NCBI GenBank assembly: GCA_964059195.1
Contig: CAXKWD010000009.1
Span: forward strand, 86,897,432-86,961,431
Length of the DNA: 64,000 bases
Direction of reading: 5' to 3'
Source of the DNA: Ectobius pallidus
Taxonomy: Eukaryota; Arthropoda; Insecta; Blattodea; Ectobiidae
The notes under the pieces are model-generated. The model made no database searches. It was given only the letters and a program-made list of their open reading frames with translations, and was not told the origin of the DNA. The translations under genes and the position numbers were made by a program. Below are positions 1 to 12,072 of the stretch, piece after piece (the stretch's first letter is position 1; each line of letters opens with the position of its first letter).

Positions 1-1650
1 ATCATGTATACCACCTTGTTTTTTGTTTGGTTATTTTTGCTTTCCGTCCTTAGTTTTAATTGTTTTTAAATAACTGTCCTAATAGACTAAGAAACATGCA
101 TATACGTATTATGTACTACTTTTTGTCATAAGGCAACATCACAAGTTCGGGAAGACTGATAATAAAATTAAACCAAGAATGACGAAAGAGCATTTCCTCC
201 AATAATATCAGCTCAACTATCAGAGAAGGTACATAGAACAACAAAAGTTGCAGAAAGCTACCATAAAACAATTTAACTCACAATTTTATAAAGCTAGCCC
301 CTCCGTGTTTATGGTAATATATGTTTTAAAATGAAATTTAACCATTAAATTAAACCATTAAAATTAACCATTAAAAGCACGAGCCTCTCTCATATAATTT
401 ATAAATCCATGTCGGACTGCAAGGAAAACAGTTAACAAGATGTTTAAGCCCATAATTGACTTCTTATATCTTATTCGGTATTTTACATGAATTTGAATTT
501 TTTCTTCCAATTTATTTTCTATAATTTTATTACAAATTTAAGACAAACTACTGTATCCCATAGGATACATTATCAATTTAAGAGTTAACATGCTATTGAG
601 AAAGGGATGTCATGGTGAAAATTTCAAAAAGGAAGAAACAAATCTTGGTGTAGACATATTCCTCCGACATGCAGAAAGAGATTTCTCTAACGGGGTTCTT
701 AAAACTGCCCGGCAACAGGCTTCAGGTAAGTAGGCTACTGTTTATTTATTGTGCGGTTTTTGGTCTTGCGTTTACTGCTACAAACTGGGCGGTTTTAAGC
801 TACTACTTATCAGGAGTAAAATATCAAGAGGGTGCGGTTTCCTTCTACACCAAAATAGAAGAAGATTAAAATGGCGACGAACACGAAGGAAAGGTCAACG
901 AAGAAAAACATGAAAACAATCAGAAGAATACAACTGGCTGTTTTGGAGCAGCCATAAAGATATTAATTGCTTTAAATCTGTTTTTAAGATCTTTTGCTTT
1001 TAAATCACGCAATTGCCACATTATGTTTTAAAATGGCAGGCAGGTTGCTTGGTTGTGTCCGTCAGGTTATTGTTACGCACTTGGAAATGAAAGGAAATAA
1101 GAAATGAATAAACCATGACAAATGTACTACTCGACAAGGTAACACCGAATAAGTGTCAAAGTGGTGAAAATAAATAGCAAAATGTATCCAAGAAGGCAAC
1201 GAATTTCTAAGTGGTTATAGGCCTACCACAGAAATATTTTTTTATGAATGCGGTAATTCAATAAAAGTTTCACAAAATATAAGGGCTATCGTAGTATAAC
1301 ATAAGTGAAAATACCGTGTTGTGATAGAAAATAGAAATCGAGACAACACCGGGAAACCGAAAAAAGTGTTTTTGGAATGATATCTGTCTGTCCGTACGTA
1401 CGTGGACAAGCCTAGCGGGTAAACGGTTCATTGCATTTACTTCTTTTTTGAATTGACTTTTTTGGAATTTTATCGAATCACCTAGAATGTTTATTTCTGA
1501 AAAATGGCTCTAACGATTTTAATAGAAACGTAAAATTCAAAACTTTTATCTATGTATAATAAAATGGCTATATTCCCTTTTCTATAAAAAAAAAATTAGG
1601 GGATACTTTACTAGCATCCATTTTCAATTTTCTAGGCTACCTGCATTATA
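1..1650. other. No gene recognised; AT-rich intergenic sequence
   Basis: I see no convincing gene here. Short open frames (for example 669-869 plus) have no recognisable motif or splice context. Around 1380-1560 there is a stretch with repeated cgtacgtacg-type words and a sentence-like AT-rich tail that resembles old interspersed repeat sequence, but I cannot assign it to a family. Confidence 0.4.
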
Positions 1651-2596
1651 CGAGGGGCATACTGCAAGTCGTGAGCAACATTTTCCCACAACCCTAATCT
1701 TTATTTTAAGCGAAACGAAGTATATCATCTCAATCTACAGACCTTTCTTTCACTTTTCCACATAGTCTCGGTTTCTTTGCACACTTGTTTCCCATCGTTC
1801 TGCAAGTTTGAAAATACCCTTGCGATAGAATTCCGTTCCAGTTGCCCGTAGACACTGACGCCATTCCATATTCTGTCGTTTTGTTTCAGGTTCATTATGA
1901 TGGAACCCGCTTTCATCTCCAGTCGCAATACTCATCAAAAAGTCATCACTAGAGCTGGGATTTCTATGTAATTACATATTTTGTTCCTTGCTATTTACAT
2001 GCTGGGAAAAGAGATATCTTCACAAACCACTATGTTAGGATTACTGTAACTGAATTTCATTTTACATATTTCTAAGTACCGTATATTACATATTCTTGTG
2101 ATGTTACATAAAATTACGTATTTCATTATTTTCTTGTTTCACATGTGTAAATTTCTCTATAAATTCTATACTGAAGCTATGTGGATATTGTCACTTGCCA
2201 CAATAGGAAGATTAAGATCACTGATGGGTATTGAAAAGCAAGGAATGACCATACCAGGTAAGAAACGGATGACAGATGATTGGCAGCCACTTAAGAGCAT
2301 GACCACTACATGAAAAGAAACCTATTTGCCCTAATGGTTTTGCAAATTATTCCATAGAACTGTTGTGAATTCTCCACTCAATACTTTTCCTATACAATTT
2401 ACATCTCCCTTTTAACAATGCCTAATTTTTCTTTTCAAAGAGGTAGGCTACTGTTGTTTGGATATTCCAGTAATATTTTTAAATTTGTTCTTTTGTTGGG
2501 AATTCCAGTTAACCCTAAATCCTAAACTGTTTTTATTTTCATTCTGAATCAAAGTGGGTAAGTGAACAGTTTACTTCAGTTCTTTCTAGTACAAAC

Positions 2597-2836
2597 ATGG
2601 CACCAGTGTCATCTTTGGTGTCTTCAAAATTAAAATCATGGACTGCAATTGACGAGTGTTTTACGACTGACGGCAAAATAGTGATTTGTCAAGATTGCAA
2701 CGAACACATAGGATGCTTTATGAAATCCCAGCTTCAACAGCATTTAAGAAGTTCACTGCATAGAAAAAAACAAACAAGTACGTCAACCGACAAAGCAAAT
2801 GCTTTTAACACAGATGAAAAATTTAACTTCAATTAA
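2597..2836 (+). pseudogene. hAT transposase N-terminal piece with BED-like zinc finger
   Basis: This 79-residue frame begins MAPVSSLVSSKLKSW and contains a C-x2-C spacing (CQDCNEH) followed by LQQHLRSSLH. That gives a BED-type zinc-finger pattern, close to CGGBP1-like hAT N-termini. It stops after EKFNFN, and the coding sense continues in another frame (2799-3050), so a frameshift or deletion has broken the transposase. In intact relatives this finger binds the transposon ends. Confidence 0.65.
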
Positions 2837-3050
2837 CCCTTTCTATAAGCATTTGTGCAGTGCAATGATTGCTGCTAACATTCCATGGTACAAGATTCAA
2901 GTACCTGAATTCAGTTCTTTCTTGGAAAAACACTGCAAGCAACATATACCTGACCATTCAACACTACGCAAAAACTATCTACATATCTGCTACGATGAGG
3001 TAATGGACAGCATAACACATCGGCGATTCTTTCATATGGGTTTCGGTTGA
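2799..3050 (+). pseudogene. hAT transposase middle fragment
   Basis: The frame reads INPFYKHLCSAMIAANIPWY and continues to CKQHIPDHSTLRKNYL, a typical hAT sequence after the zinc finger (the segment before the catalytic core). It ends at 3050 inside the element, and most of the catalytic region that should follow is missing. It is a relic and not a gene. Confidence 0.65.
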
Positions 3051-3163
3051 TGAAACAACTGATTCTAAGAGACGTAACATAGCAAATCTCATGGTAGGAA
3101 AGTTGCAACCTAACAGCGCTTCTAACCCGTGTTTAATCTACTACAAAGAATGGTGAGAATGCA

Positions 3164-3436
3164 TTGAATAAATTAAAAACCGTTTTGAGAAAAAACCCTG
3201 GATTTTCAACAGTTCGCAGTGTGTGTCAAATTCTAAAAGGGGACATTATAGATTGTCCTGAGGACATTTCACCGGGAAATATTCCTTTGCTAAAATTTGC
3301 CCCAGTCACATCATGCGATGTTGAGCGGTCATTTTCCGCTTATATGAACATTCTATCTGACAAACGGCTGTCATTCACCCCAGAGAACTTAGAAAAATAT
3401 TTAATTGTTCACTGTGCTGCAAAATTTAATGAATGA
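3164..3436 (+). pseudogene. hAT transposase C-terminal dimerisation fragment
   Basis: The frame contains APVTSCDVERSFSAYMNILS followed by LTPENL-like SFTPENLEKYLIVHC. This is the hAT C-terminal dimerisation signature (hATC). The piece ends at a natural stop, TGA at 3434-3436, about 320 bp before the right terminal repeat. Together with the two preceding fragments it shows an internally deleted, frameshifted transposase. Confidence 0.8.
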
Positions 3437-3892
3437 ATGTCTTTAGTATTGGAATTTGCGTGTTTACTCATACTATAATATTTTTACTTGATAGGACTGA
3501 GAGCTAATATTCGAAATCAGATTAATACAATGTGGTTTCTAGGTTACATTTTCATCAAATAACTGTTCACTGTACTCAAAAATTTAATGTTAACGTATGA
3601 ATGTCTCTTGAGCAAAATGTTAAGAAATTGAAATATTTAATATTCTATATTACATATTTTGAAGATTTTACATATTTTTCTACATATTTCCCCAATTTTC
3701 ACTACATATTTATGTACATATTTTCCAATTGATACTACATAAAAATCCCAGCTCTAGTCATCACCCTCATTTCGAAATCTCTGAAGAAGGTTTTGGGCAA
3801 TGGTTCGTCTCTCTAAAAACTCGAGATCGAATTTTAAAGTCAAACATTATTTGCTCTACTTATAATACCTGTAGAAAAAAGTAAGAAAGCAA

Positions 3893-4095
3893 ACTCAGTG
3901 GCGCTACATCCCAAGAGAGGATATAATGACCGCAGGAATACTACTGCTAAATTTAGGCTCATTGGTAGATGGCAGGATTGACGGCACTTCAGCATGCCGA
4001 TTCCCTCTTTGACGGGAGCTGCTGTTTCTAATACGCAGTTACTCAGGAAGCTAGGTGCATCCCGTTACAGATTTCCCTACTTCAGAACGTAGAGT
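3893..4095 (-). repeat. Old SINE-C relic (tRNA-derived), reverse orientation
   Basis: The order of words (cagtggcgctac, ggtagatggcagg, agcatgccga, gctaggtgcatccc, tacagatttccctacttcag) follows the 3'-to-5' body of the better copy at 17688-17931. The tRNA-like head is not recognisable, so this copy is truncated and diverged. Confidence 0.55.
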
Positions 4096-4100
4096 GAACA

Positions 4101-4778
4101 TAGAGTGAGAACACAGACTACAAACTCTTAACTCAAATAAAATATGCTGCATGTATTTTTTTGTTGTCACATGTAGCCTACTGTACGTGGTAATATTATT
4201 TATGATCTTCCTAACTTAAAATACAGGGTTTTGTATTTTACGTGTAATTCAAAATTGAACTATGGAGGACTTTTGATTTCCAAGTTGCAAGTCCTTATAT
4301 ATAATTATATATATATATATATGGATCAAGAGTTATAGCATTACTCGCTACCCACTGTTGGCACAAACTTAGACTGAGACAATCTGTCCCCGCAATACGA
4401 CCTCTTAGTCTATTATCAAAACCTGAAGTGAGAAAATGGTAGAGAAAGTTATGTGATGCTTCACACACGATATTTATTTACATGGATTTCATCCTCCACT
4501 ATTGATTTACAGAAATGAATTACATCGATAGCCTCTTTAATTATAATTATTTGTCAAAGCCCAGTAAAATGCAACTGCCAAAGTCCTATGTGAATGAGTT
4601 TGGTGAATTGAGTGTAATATTTTCAGAAATTAGGCCTCTTTCTTTCTACTGGTCACATCAAGGGTTTCAACAGCTTTAAACCTTCTCCGGTCAATGCGAA
4701 TGATTTTGAAAATAAAAAACGCGCGTAAATCGGCCCAGTAGATTTCTTTTTGTCTATAACGGACACGAACAATGCCAT

Positions 4779-4819
<41 letters not shown>

Positions 4820-4929
4820 ATAAATTAGGTTGAGCATGGGCATTCAACGACGCCAATTTAATTATTTACATGCACGCCTTTTCCCTGCTAGTAACGTAGG
4901 TTATAAATATGTGGCTTCAATAATTGTAT
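4101..4929. repeat. Gene-free stretch with TA and TG microsatellites
   Basis: No gene is seen. It holds a TA microsatellite at about 4299-4321 and a compound TA-then-TG microsatellite at about 4779-4820. The small open frame on the minus strand at 4653-4856 runs through the microsatellite and is not credible as a gene. Confidence 0.5.
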
Positions 4930-5075
4930 AGAAGGATAGATAGAAGAGTATTAGAGCAATTCTTACGTAAAATATGAGGATTTTTATTTAAGTGTTATTT
5001 TTTAGTTGCTATTCCATCAAAATTTTCCTAATCGATTACAAACTTAGAGCCCACTGATACTTTCACTCAATGACT
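4930..5075 (+). repeat. Fragment of the piggyBac-like repeat family
   Basis: The words acgtaaaatatgaggattt, attttcctaatcgatta and cttagagcccactgat recur in the same order at 5480-5620 and 24110-24220. This is therefore a partial third copy of the subterminal part of the TTAA-flanked element at 24030-25885. Confidence 0.5.
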
Positions 5076-5424
5076 GTCTTATTACCAGTGTAAAAATTCA
5101 GAACTTTATTACATACGCATATCTTCATTGTACCTTGTATCACTGTATCTTCATTATATATTCTACGTTCCCAAAAACTTTGTGTTGTTTTAATGTCTCA
5201 AAGAGATTGAATTGTATGCTGTGTCATACCACTATTGTAAAATAAATTGTATTCTCTCATTATTTTTGAAAACTATCCGACAGAATTTATTTGAGTCTAC
5301 TCTTAAAATACAATAGATTTATCGAAGTTAATCTCAGAAGAGATTACTACATATCTATAGATTCACGAGTACAAAGCAGGAGCGAATTTATCTGACGAAG
5401 CTCCTATTCTCGAGTGGGAATTAT

Positions 5425-5640
5425 CTTTTCACTCCTACTGACGTATAAAATCGTCACCTCAAAGAACGTATAAGAATAGGGGTATAAGAGTAATACAGTC
5501 ATGTTTTACGTAAAATGTGAGGATTTCTATCCACGTGTTACAATTGTCATTCATAGATACCAGCTATTCTCCTAAAATTTTCCACATAGATTTCAAAAGT
5601 AGAGCCCACTGATTATGTCACCTGACGATTGCTTATATAT
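5425..5640 (+). repeat. Left-end fragment of the piggyBac-like repeat family
   Basis: It begins with cttttcactcctactgacg, a near match to the left inverted repeat at 24030. The same subterminal words follow (aaaatgtgaggattt, tagagcccactgat). The preceding four bases are ttat instead of ttaa. It is a degraded end without a visible partner. Confidence 0.5.
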
Positions 5641-6966
5641 ATGGGTTATCGTCATGAATCAAAAGCATCACAATAAAATAAAGATTTTTTCAAGAACATA
5701 ATTTTAATTTGTAAAGTAACATTAGCTGATTTTGCATTGGTCGAAAACACAGTTTTCGAAATTGAAGGAATCTAGGAGGACGACACAGCCTATTGATCAC
5801 TGCATAGCGACGGTTCAGTAACGAACTGACGTTTTATCCGATAAAATCGCATTCTTGCAAGCATATTATAAGATAAACGACCGTGATTGGTCTGTATCAG
5901 AGGCACTGTTGAACGTTATTGGTCAAATTGATAAATTTCATATTAACTTTTGAGTGTTAATTAATCGTTATTGGTCAGTATCAGATACGCGTCGAATGAA
6001 TGAAACAGCGTAAAAAATTAAACAACATTATGAACTAAGACTGCGTAGTAAAATTCTTAAAATATCCAGAATTATAAAACAAATACGAGTTAGGCTATTT
6101 TTTTAAACAAAATAAAGCTATTTACGATGTAACACCGTTACACACAGCTTAACATGCGAGCATAAAGCTAACAAATTGAGCATGGTAAGTTTTGTTATTC
6201 GTGGGAGCCTGTTAAGTTCTTTTTAGCGATCGATAGTCGTTTTATATGTTTAATCGTAGATTTAAAAAATAAAATAATTTCATTTCGGTTGTTCTTGCGC
6301 TTAGAATAGTAATCTAGAAACATTTTGGTAAGGTAGTATTGTTGCAGAATACATGCTCTTCTGGTTGGAAAAAAATTGTTTAGAAGCAAATTACAGTAGT
6401 TTGTGAGAACAGTTAGGCCTATCAATACCCAGGGGTCCCACAAGAGGAGGGGGTTAAGACGCCGAGTGCGTCATTAAATAATGAGCGAAACGCATTTACT
6501 CGTAACCAATTAAAACAGTCAATTCTTTTTAAACTTGTCTTAGAACTTTTTTTTGGGGGGGGGGGCAAGGTACTTTCCGACCCTCCCCCCCCCCCCAACA
6601 TTTGAGTTTTAATCTATAAGGCTTACGTACATATAAGTACTAAAAATCCTATTCTTGCGCCCCCTGGAATATTTCTGGTCAGTGCCTCTGTCTTAGAATA
6701 TATTCTGCATAAGTTTGTTATAGGTTATGTATATAACATGTAAAAGCAGTCTCATTAAACAGACTTTTCAATTGACACTTTTTAAAATTATAAATCGAAA
6801 GAAACGCGTATGAGTTTAATGCCTTTGTAGTTTTCCTTGGGAAGAAGTTTTAGAATATGCCTACTGTTATTCCACTATTTGTAAGGGGATACTTTTCATG
6901 ACGTTTGTGTGATACGAAGTTGGGGCAGTTACTTTTTATGAAACTAGAGGGGGAGTGTGTCATGAG
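5641..6966. other. No gene recognised; G-tract and C-tract pair
   Basis: No coding sequence is supported. A run of 11 G (about 6555-6565) is followed within 30 bp by a run of about a dozen C (6584-6596). Around 5830-5960 the words ttatccgataaaa and attggtc resemble parts of the multi-copy repeat at 10.8-13.2 kb, so some of this is old repeat sequence. Confidence 0.35.
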
Positions 6967-7604
6967 TAGAAACCCGGATTTTAAAGGGAAAATTTTCACC
7001 CGAAAAAGGACGAAAAAAGGGAAAATTATTGCCAAAAAAAAAGGTGGGGGAAAAAAGGGAAAATTATTTCCAAAAAAAAGGTGGGAAAAAAGGGATACAA
7101 AAGTAAGAGAGTGTAAAAATTCAACAGAGAGATACATGTTTGTTTTATGTAAAGCCTTTGCATGCTCTACAGCGGCTGATTCTGTAACATCTAATGACTG
7201 AATAAATGTTTTGATCTTGTTGAAATTCTCACAGAGGAAAATAGCACACGAAATCCATGTTCCCCACCTTGTTATAATGGCAATGGCAAGCCTGTGATTT
7301 CCCTGTAACGCTCTATTCTGCTGGAAGGAATTATTTTGTCAATGGTGAATCAGTGAAAACAATTTTTAATATTTTCATATTACCAAATACTGGGTAATTT
7401 ACGAATTTTTCAAAATAAATTAGCAAAAAAGGTACTGGAAAGGGAAAGTTCTTAAAAAAGGGAGATGAGCCTAAAAAAGGAAAAAAAAGGGACGTTAAGA
7501 CCAGATCATTTGCAGTTGAAACTTACTCAGTAATGTCCTGTTCAATTTTATCACTTTTGTGATGAAATATAAAAAAAGGAATTCCCTTTAAAATCCGGAC
7601 TCTA
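6967..7604. mobile_element. Non-autonomous hAT-type element, 638 bp
   Basis: The inverted ends are tagaaacccggattttaaag on the left and, read inward from the right, tagagtccggattttaaagg. Flanks are gtcatgag (6959-6966) and gtcatgac (7605-7612), a 7-of-8 match for a hAT 8-bp target duplication. Inside each end are repeated aaaaagggaaaatt words (about 6985-7095 and 7435-7495). No transposase is present; the overlapping frames are low-complexity lysine-rich shadows. Confidence 0.75.
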
Positions 7605-7612
7605 GTCATGAC

Positions 7613-8731
7613 TCATGAAGCTACGGTGGGGGGGGGGGCACCCCAGGAGTACCAGAAACATTTTCCGGAAATAATGAATCGTGATCTATTTATAAAGAAA
7701 TGGATATCCCTCTTGAAGTAATTGAAAAGACAAGTAACGAATTAATGTTGAAAAATCCTTCCCTATGGTAAGGAATTGAGGCAATTAATGAATGGAGAGA
7801 AAAGATGGTCGTCAGTAGTTTTAAACGAAACTGCTGCGTTGGTTTAAGTTTGTGTTTTGTCAGAAACATTTAAAAAGTCTAGATTTGTAAGTGATAGCAG
7901 ATACACGATGGAAGTATTAGTACAAGTAGACTATTGGTATTTAGTGTTAAAATGAAGGAAATAAATATTTTATTTGTACAAAAGAGAAGATAATGATAGT
8001 GACATCTGGTGACGAGGTCAATTATCATAATGGACAAACAACTTTTCTTCACACTTAACCGGTAGTCACAGTTTTTTACAGCTCAGCCCATAAAGTGGAA
8101 CTTGACAAAGACGGAGAAAGTTATGAATACTGGGATTTTTATCTCAAACACAAATAACTGATTTATATTTCTAAATAAAAACATATTTGTAAAAATTAAT
8201 TCTACATTTGCAATTCTGAATTTTCTACTTTGATTTTTTTGTAACCATTGTTATCTGTTGTTAGTTTAGGCCCTTAATTTGTGAACGTATTTGTGAATTT
8301 CCATGATTCTTGATATTTGCTGCCCCTAAACATGAGATTTGCTCATCTGGGGGTTTAGGATTTTGTAATACATGATAATTTTGTTCGTTTGTAGCCTATG
8401 CATGTTTAAAAATTCGGATTTTCAAAGTTAAGTTATTCTTGTGTTGAAATTACAATGCATAGGGCTACTTCTACGATGGCAATGAATAATCTATGCAGGT
8501 TTCCATTTAGGGTAACGTGATAAAAGAATTGTCATTATAGCACGTGACACAATAATCGATACGTGAGCGTGTTAAGAGAGTCCTATGCATGGGGTCAATA
8601 TACAAAATGGGGGAGTGTCTTATTTATCTTGAATGTTGCATGATATTTTTCGGGAAGTTCGACAACGGTTTCATTCCCCTGAAAAATAAAAACTTATCTT
8701 ATTAAAAGAAGAAAGACTCCAAATGTAGGAG
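7613..8731. other. No gene recognised
   Basis: This is AT-rich sequence with a G-run at about 7627-7637. No open frame with a recognisable domain, no terminal repeats and no splice-supported exon were found. Confidence 0.35.
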
Positions 8732-9050
8732 GAGTACGCCGTAGCGTAGTGGTTGAGGCGCTGCGCTACAAACCGGAAGGTCGCGGGTTCGATCTCCGAT
8801 GAGGTAGTTGGAGGAGTTTTTCGATTGGCCTAATCCTTCTGGTGGCACTATGGCCCTGAGGTCTACTCAGCCTCTAACAGAAATGAGTACCAGGAGCAAT
8901 CCTGGGGGTAAAGTCGGGCGGTGCGTAAGGCTGACAACCTTACCACCTTCATGTGCCGAATGTCTAAAAATCTGGGAGCCTCAACCTCCTGGAACCCTCT
9001 GGGCCTCCATGGCCTGTAATAGAGAACACTTTACTTTACTTCCAAACGTG
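8732..9050 (+). repeat. SINE-A, near full-length copy (tRNA-derived)
   Basis: A pol III A-box-like tagcgtagtgg (8742-8752) and B-box-like ggttcgatctc (8786-8796) head the element. A body shared with the copies at 13845 and 28175 follows: ttggcctaatccttctgg, gagtaccaggagcaatcctg, gctgacaaccttaccacc and gggagcctcaacctcctgg. It ends near the repeated cactttactttact. The overlapping 114-residue open frame is SINE sequence, not a protein. Confidence 0.85.
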
Positions 9051-9134
9051 TCTCTTCTTATAATTCAAATTTTATTAATCAGATTAAATTATTCTTTTAA
9101 TGTGTTCATTAGTTTAAACTCATATTCTTTAAAC

Positions 9135-9921
9135 TGCACAGCCATTTCATAAATACGGGTGGGACATTCTGACAAATTATAGAAGCTATTTTTGTTTATT
9201 ACATATCATAAATAATAAACTAGAATTGGTTCTTCACATTCTGTAAAATGTACAATGCCTTCTCCTTCACACTACATGCAAAGCATTATTTAAAATTTAT
9301 TCTGAATATTTTAAATTTGTTTTTCAAAATCTGTTACGGGTGGGACATAATTTGGACACTGATTTTAATGATGCAAAACAAAAGCTCATTTTCTACTCTG
9401 CTATTACTGTTAGGGTCTTAATGTTGTTATTAATGAAGGTATGAGGGATTAAATACAAATTATAAACTGTTTCCAGGTTGTCAAAACATTTATTTAACTC
9501 ATTAATAATAATTTAACAAAACTATCACGGTTACGGGTGGGACGTTACGGGTGGGACAAAAATTCCCTTGTTTGTTATTTTACATAGTAATTAACCACAC
9601 ATATTTTTTGAAGTTAATCTTATACCAAATTGTACCTTAAGATGTATATTTTCTCAAATGAAAATGGACATAGCTGATTACTCTTGACTACTTGGTATTA
9701 AAGAGTGTTAAAATCATGCTAAAAATGGCAAAAAAAGTAACTCAATGCAATAAATAAGTAAATCAACAGATTTTACACATGAAACCACTTCAGATACACC
9801 TAAGTCCTTAAAATTCACAGAATTTGAGGTTTTAAACTTATTTTAGACCACCCAATTGCAATAATTTTATAACTTCTCTCTTTGAGGGAAAAATTCCATT
9901 ATTTTATGAAATGGCTGTGCA
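9135..9921. mobile_element. Terminal-inverted-repeat element with gggtgggac repeats
   Basis: A perfect 19-bp inverted repeat, tgcacagccatttcataaa, lies at 9135-9153 and in complement at 9903-9921. The word acgggtgggac occurs four times inside (9155, 9338, 9533 and 9545 approximately). No transposase is encoded. Both flanks contain tttaaa, but I cannot fix the exact target duplication, so the superfamily is undecided. Confidence 0.65.
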
Positions 9922-10106
9922 TTTAAAATTGGTTTGAGCCAGTATTATACTTTCATTGAGAGTTGAAGCAAATCCATACGTATAGTAATTTATGTAAAAA
10001 ACAACATACAGATTGTCCCCGAATTCAACCGAAAAAAAGTGAAGGGGTTGTAAAGTGAATTCAAATATTTTATGTAATAACTTAATGGTCAATATGGCGT
10101 AATTAC

Positions 10107-10763
10107 TAGGCCTCGAAATTTTAGGTAAAAAAATTGGCATTTTAGGCACCTAGAATAGGTTCAAAATGATGTAATTAGTATTTTTCGTTTTAATTTTAGG
10201 CAAGAACTTTTTTATTTATTGTATTTAAAATGGGCCACAAAACAGTTATGTTATAAAAGTAGACCTAATTATTTTTACATTTTTATTTGTATGACTATAA
10301 GCATCGCGTGTTATTTGTTAATAACAATAATAATAATTGTAGTCAAAATTGTAGTTATGATTATTATTATTATTATTTTAACAACCTCACAAGAAGAAAA
10401 TGTGTACGATTTTACATTTCTTAAAAATTGATTTAGGCTAAAGAGAATAAAACGTTTAACTCTTTTCTCAAAATATTATTTTTCCGCTTTGAATAAGACC
10501 ATTATAATCCACTAGCCAGGAACTAATTAGGTAAACCTTCAAATTCTTGAAATTCCTTTTAAATAATCTTAAAAATTACTTGTTTACGCAAGTTGAGGCA
10601 TAAAATGGAGGAAATAGGCACTGATCCCCCTTTTGAGTCCTTTTAGGCACAATAAAACTGCTCCCAGTGAGAACAGTTTTCCATAAATTGCAAACGCCTG
10701 CAATTATTTTGCATATTTCCCTAAAGGAACTAAATAAGCATTTGCCTAAAAATCCGAAGTCTA
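10107..10763. mobile_element. Non-autonomous hAT-type element, 657 bp
   Basis: An exact 8-bp duplication gtaattac flanks it at 10099-10106 and 10764-10771. The ends are taggcctcgaaattttaggt and, inward from the right, tagacttcggatttttaggc. Ttttaggcac-type words recur inside both ends. The middle is AT-rich with an ATT trinucleotide tract (about 10330-10380); no transposase survives. Confidence 0.8.
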
Positions 10764-10799
10764 GTAATTACTGAGCTGTGACATTTTCTGGCTTAGGAT

Positions 10800-11660
10800 A
10801 TTAATAGCAAGTGCCCGCGATAATTTACTCAAATGCTAGATGTTTTATTTTATAACATGTATTTAACAGAAAAATAATTAAAACATATTTATTAACACTC
10901 ACATCGTTTTTACATAAATTACACGAGTTACATAATTTTGTCCTTAATTATATTGTTTTACGTAATAAATATAAATATCTTAATTAAACGAATCTACAGA
11001 AAAATAATTAAAACATATTTATTAACACTCAGATAGATTTTACATAAATTGCAGGAGTTACATAATTTTATCCTTAGTTATATTGTTTTACGTAATAAAT
11101 ATAAATAGCCTAATCAAACGAATAGAACGAATCTTGTGCTGCCATACAGATTCGAAATGAAACGACTAAAACTTACCACAGACTCGTGAACCTTACTCAA
11201 TTCATGCATAAACAATTAAAACGTTTGGTAATTAAAAGGCTAAAATCCCGGTTTTCATGCCCATTTCACGATTTAAGTGCGATGCCGGGGGGGGGGGGCA
11301 TTCAGGCTCGTGCCCCCCCCCCCAAAAGCACAGTGAGTTTCGTCTAAATTATTCAATGCTCTTCTTCCCCGGTTGCAAACAGAAAAAGGCCACCTTTAAT
11401 TTATTTAACGAATTACTGAATACGTTCTTGTTAATAGATGGCGTTGGATGTAGCCTACACGGAAACATTAGTTCAAATAATAATAATAAGATGTCTACTG
11501 ACATTCCATTCCTACGCCGCGTACTTGTTACTGGCCAATAACGCTTAACAATGTCCCAGAAATCGACAAACACTGTGGTTTATATTACATGCTTGCAGGA
11601 ATGAGTGTTATCGGATAAAACGTTACCTCGTAATTAAACACTTTAATACGTGATTAATAC
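10800..11660 (+). repeat. Copy 1 of a diverged interspersed repeat (family F)
   Basis: It shares an ordered set of words with 12540-13200: cccgcgat, cagaaaaataattaaa, ttacataaattgca, gtgagtttcgt, cttgttaatag, cgccgcgtacttgt, aacgcttaacaa and atcggataaaacg. Part of the order recurs at 21.1, 45.5 and 61.2 kb. It contains a G12/C10 pair at 11287-11323. No coding function is recognisable, and I cannot name the class. Confidence 0.6.
10867..11126 (+). repeat. 130-bp tandem duplication within family F copy 1
   Basis: Two adjoining copies (10867-10996 and 10997-11126) begin cagaaaaataattaaaacat and end near aataaatataaata with few differences. The 12.6-kb copy of the same family has this segment only once, so the duplication is local to this copy. 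Confidence 0.85.
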
Positions 11661-11943
11661 GTTACTTATCTCGACGGTTTCGATCAGAATAAAAATACAT
11701 TTTTACAACAACATTACTTATTTTGAAATTGATACTATTTAAATGAGCATTGATGTTAAAAAATGAAGAAATAAAAACTATTTTGATGCCATGCAAGCCA
11801 CAGTAGGCCTATAAGGGTCAAGTTATTAGAAACTTCTACGGTATAGCACCTAGGAGTACCGCTGTGGAAGATAATTTTTTTCCTACTGAAGGAGTAAGCC
11901 GTTAAAATCTATTCAGTTATATTATATCTTCCACCCTGTATCA

Positions 11944-12072
11944 TAGGCTATCGCCGTGGGTGAGTCGGTAGCACGCCTGCCTTCCACTCCGGCGGCCCGG
12001 GTTCGATTCCCGGCCGGGTCGGGGATTTTTCAGTAGTGAAAAATCCCTTTCCCGGGTTCAGGACTGGGTAGG
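11944..12072 (+). repeat. SINE-B head (tRNA-like) with short tail
   Basis: A tRNA-like sequence has an A-box region tgggtgagtcggtagc and a B-box ggttcgattcc (12000-12010). It is followed by gggatttttcagtagtgaaa and a cccgggttcagga tail. It reads as a tRNA-derived SINE head. I do not call it a tRNA gene because the cloverleaf is incomplete by eye and the sequence continues as SINE body. Confidence 0.6.

Larger units (their letters stand above)
1950..3756 (+). mobile_element. hAT transposon copy with perfect 8-bp target duplication
   Basis: The element is bounded by terminal inverted repeats tagagctgggattt (1950-1963) and its complement at 3743-3756. It is flanked by an exact 8-bp duplication gtcatcac at 1942-1949 and 3757-3764. 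Both ends are rich in short acatattt words, which look like subterminal transposase-binding repeats. It carries broken transposase pieces in three frames and inserted into the mariner transposase relic. At 1,807 bp it is shorter than a full hAT, so it is internally deleted. Confidence 0.9.
1651..3840 (-). mobile_element. Mariner-family transposon relic, split by a hAT insertion
   Basis: On the minus strand, two blocks encode mariner transposase pieces. At 3765-3835 the frame reads FLERRTIAQNLLQRFRNEGD. At 1750-1941 it reads MSIATGDESGFHH then EPETKRQNMEW and later FKLAERWE and RDYVEK. These correspond to the central catalytic TGDE block and the C-terminal block of mariner transposases; the segment between them is deleted, so the copy is dead. 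The low-coordinate end probably starts at 1651 (cgaggggcatactgc) after a TA at 1649-1650. I could not place the other terminus, and a SINE relic starts at about 3893. The two blocks are separated only by the hAT copy at 1950-3756. Confidence 0.75.

Noticed and set aside
6905..7201. Lysine-rich 98-residue open frame
   Set aside because: It is generated by the aaaagggaaaa subterminal repeats of the hAT-type element.
11952..12024. Possible true tRNA gene
   Set aside because: The A and B boxes are present, but pairing of all stems is not convincing by eye, and SINE-like body sequence follows directly.
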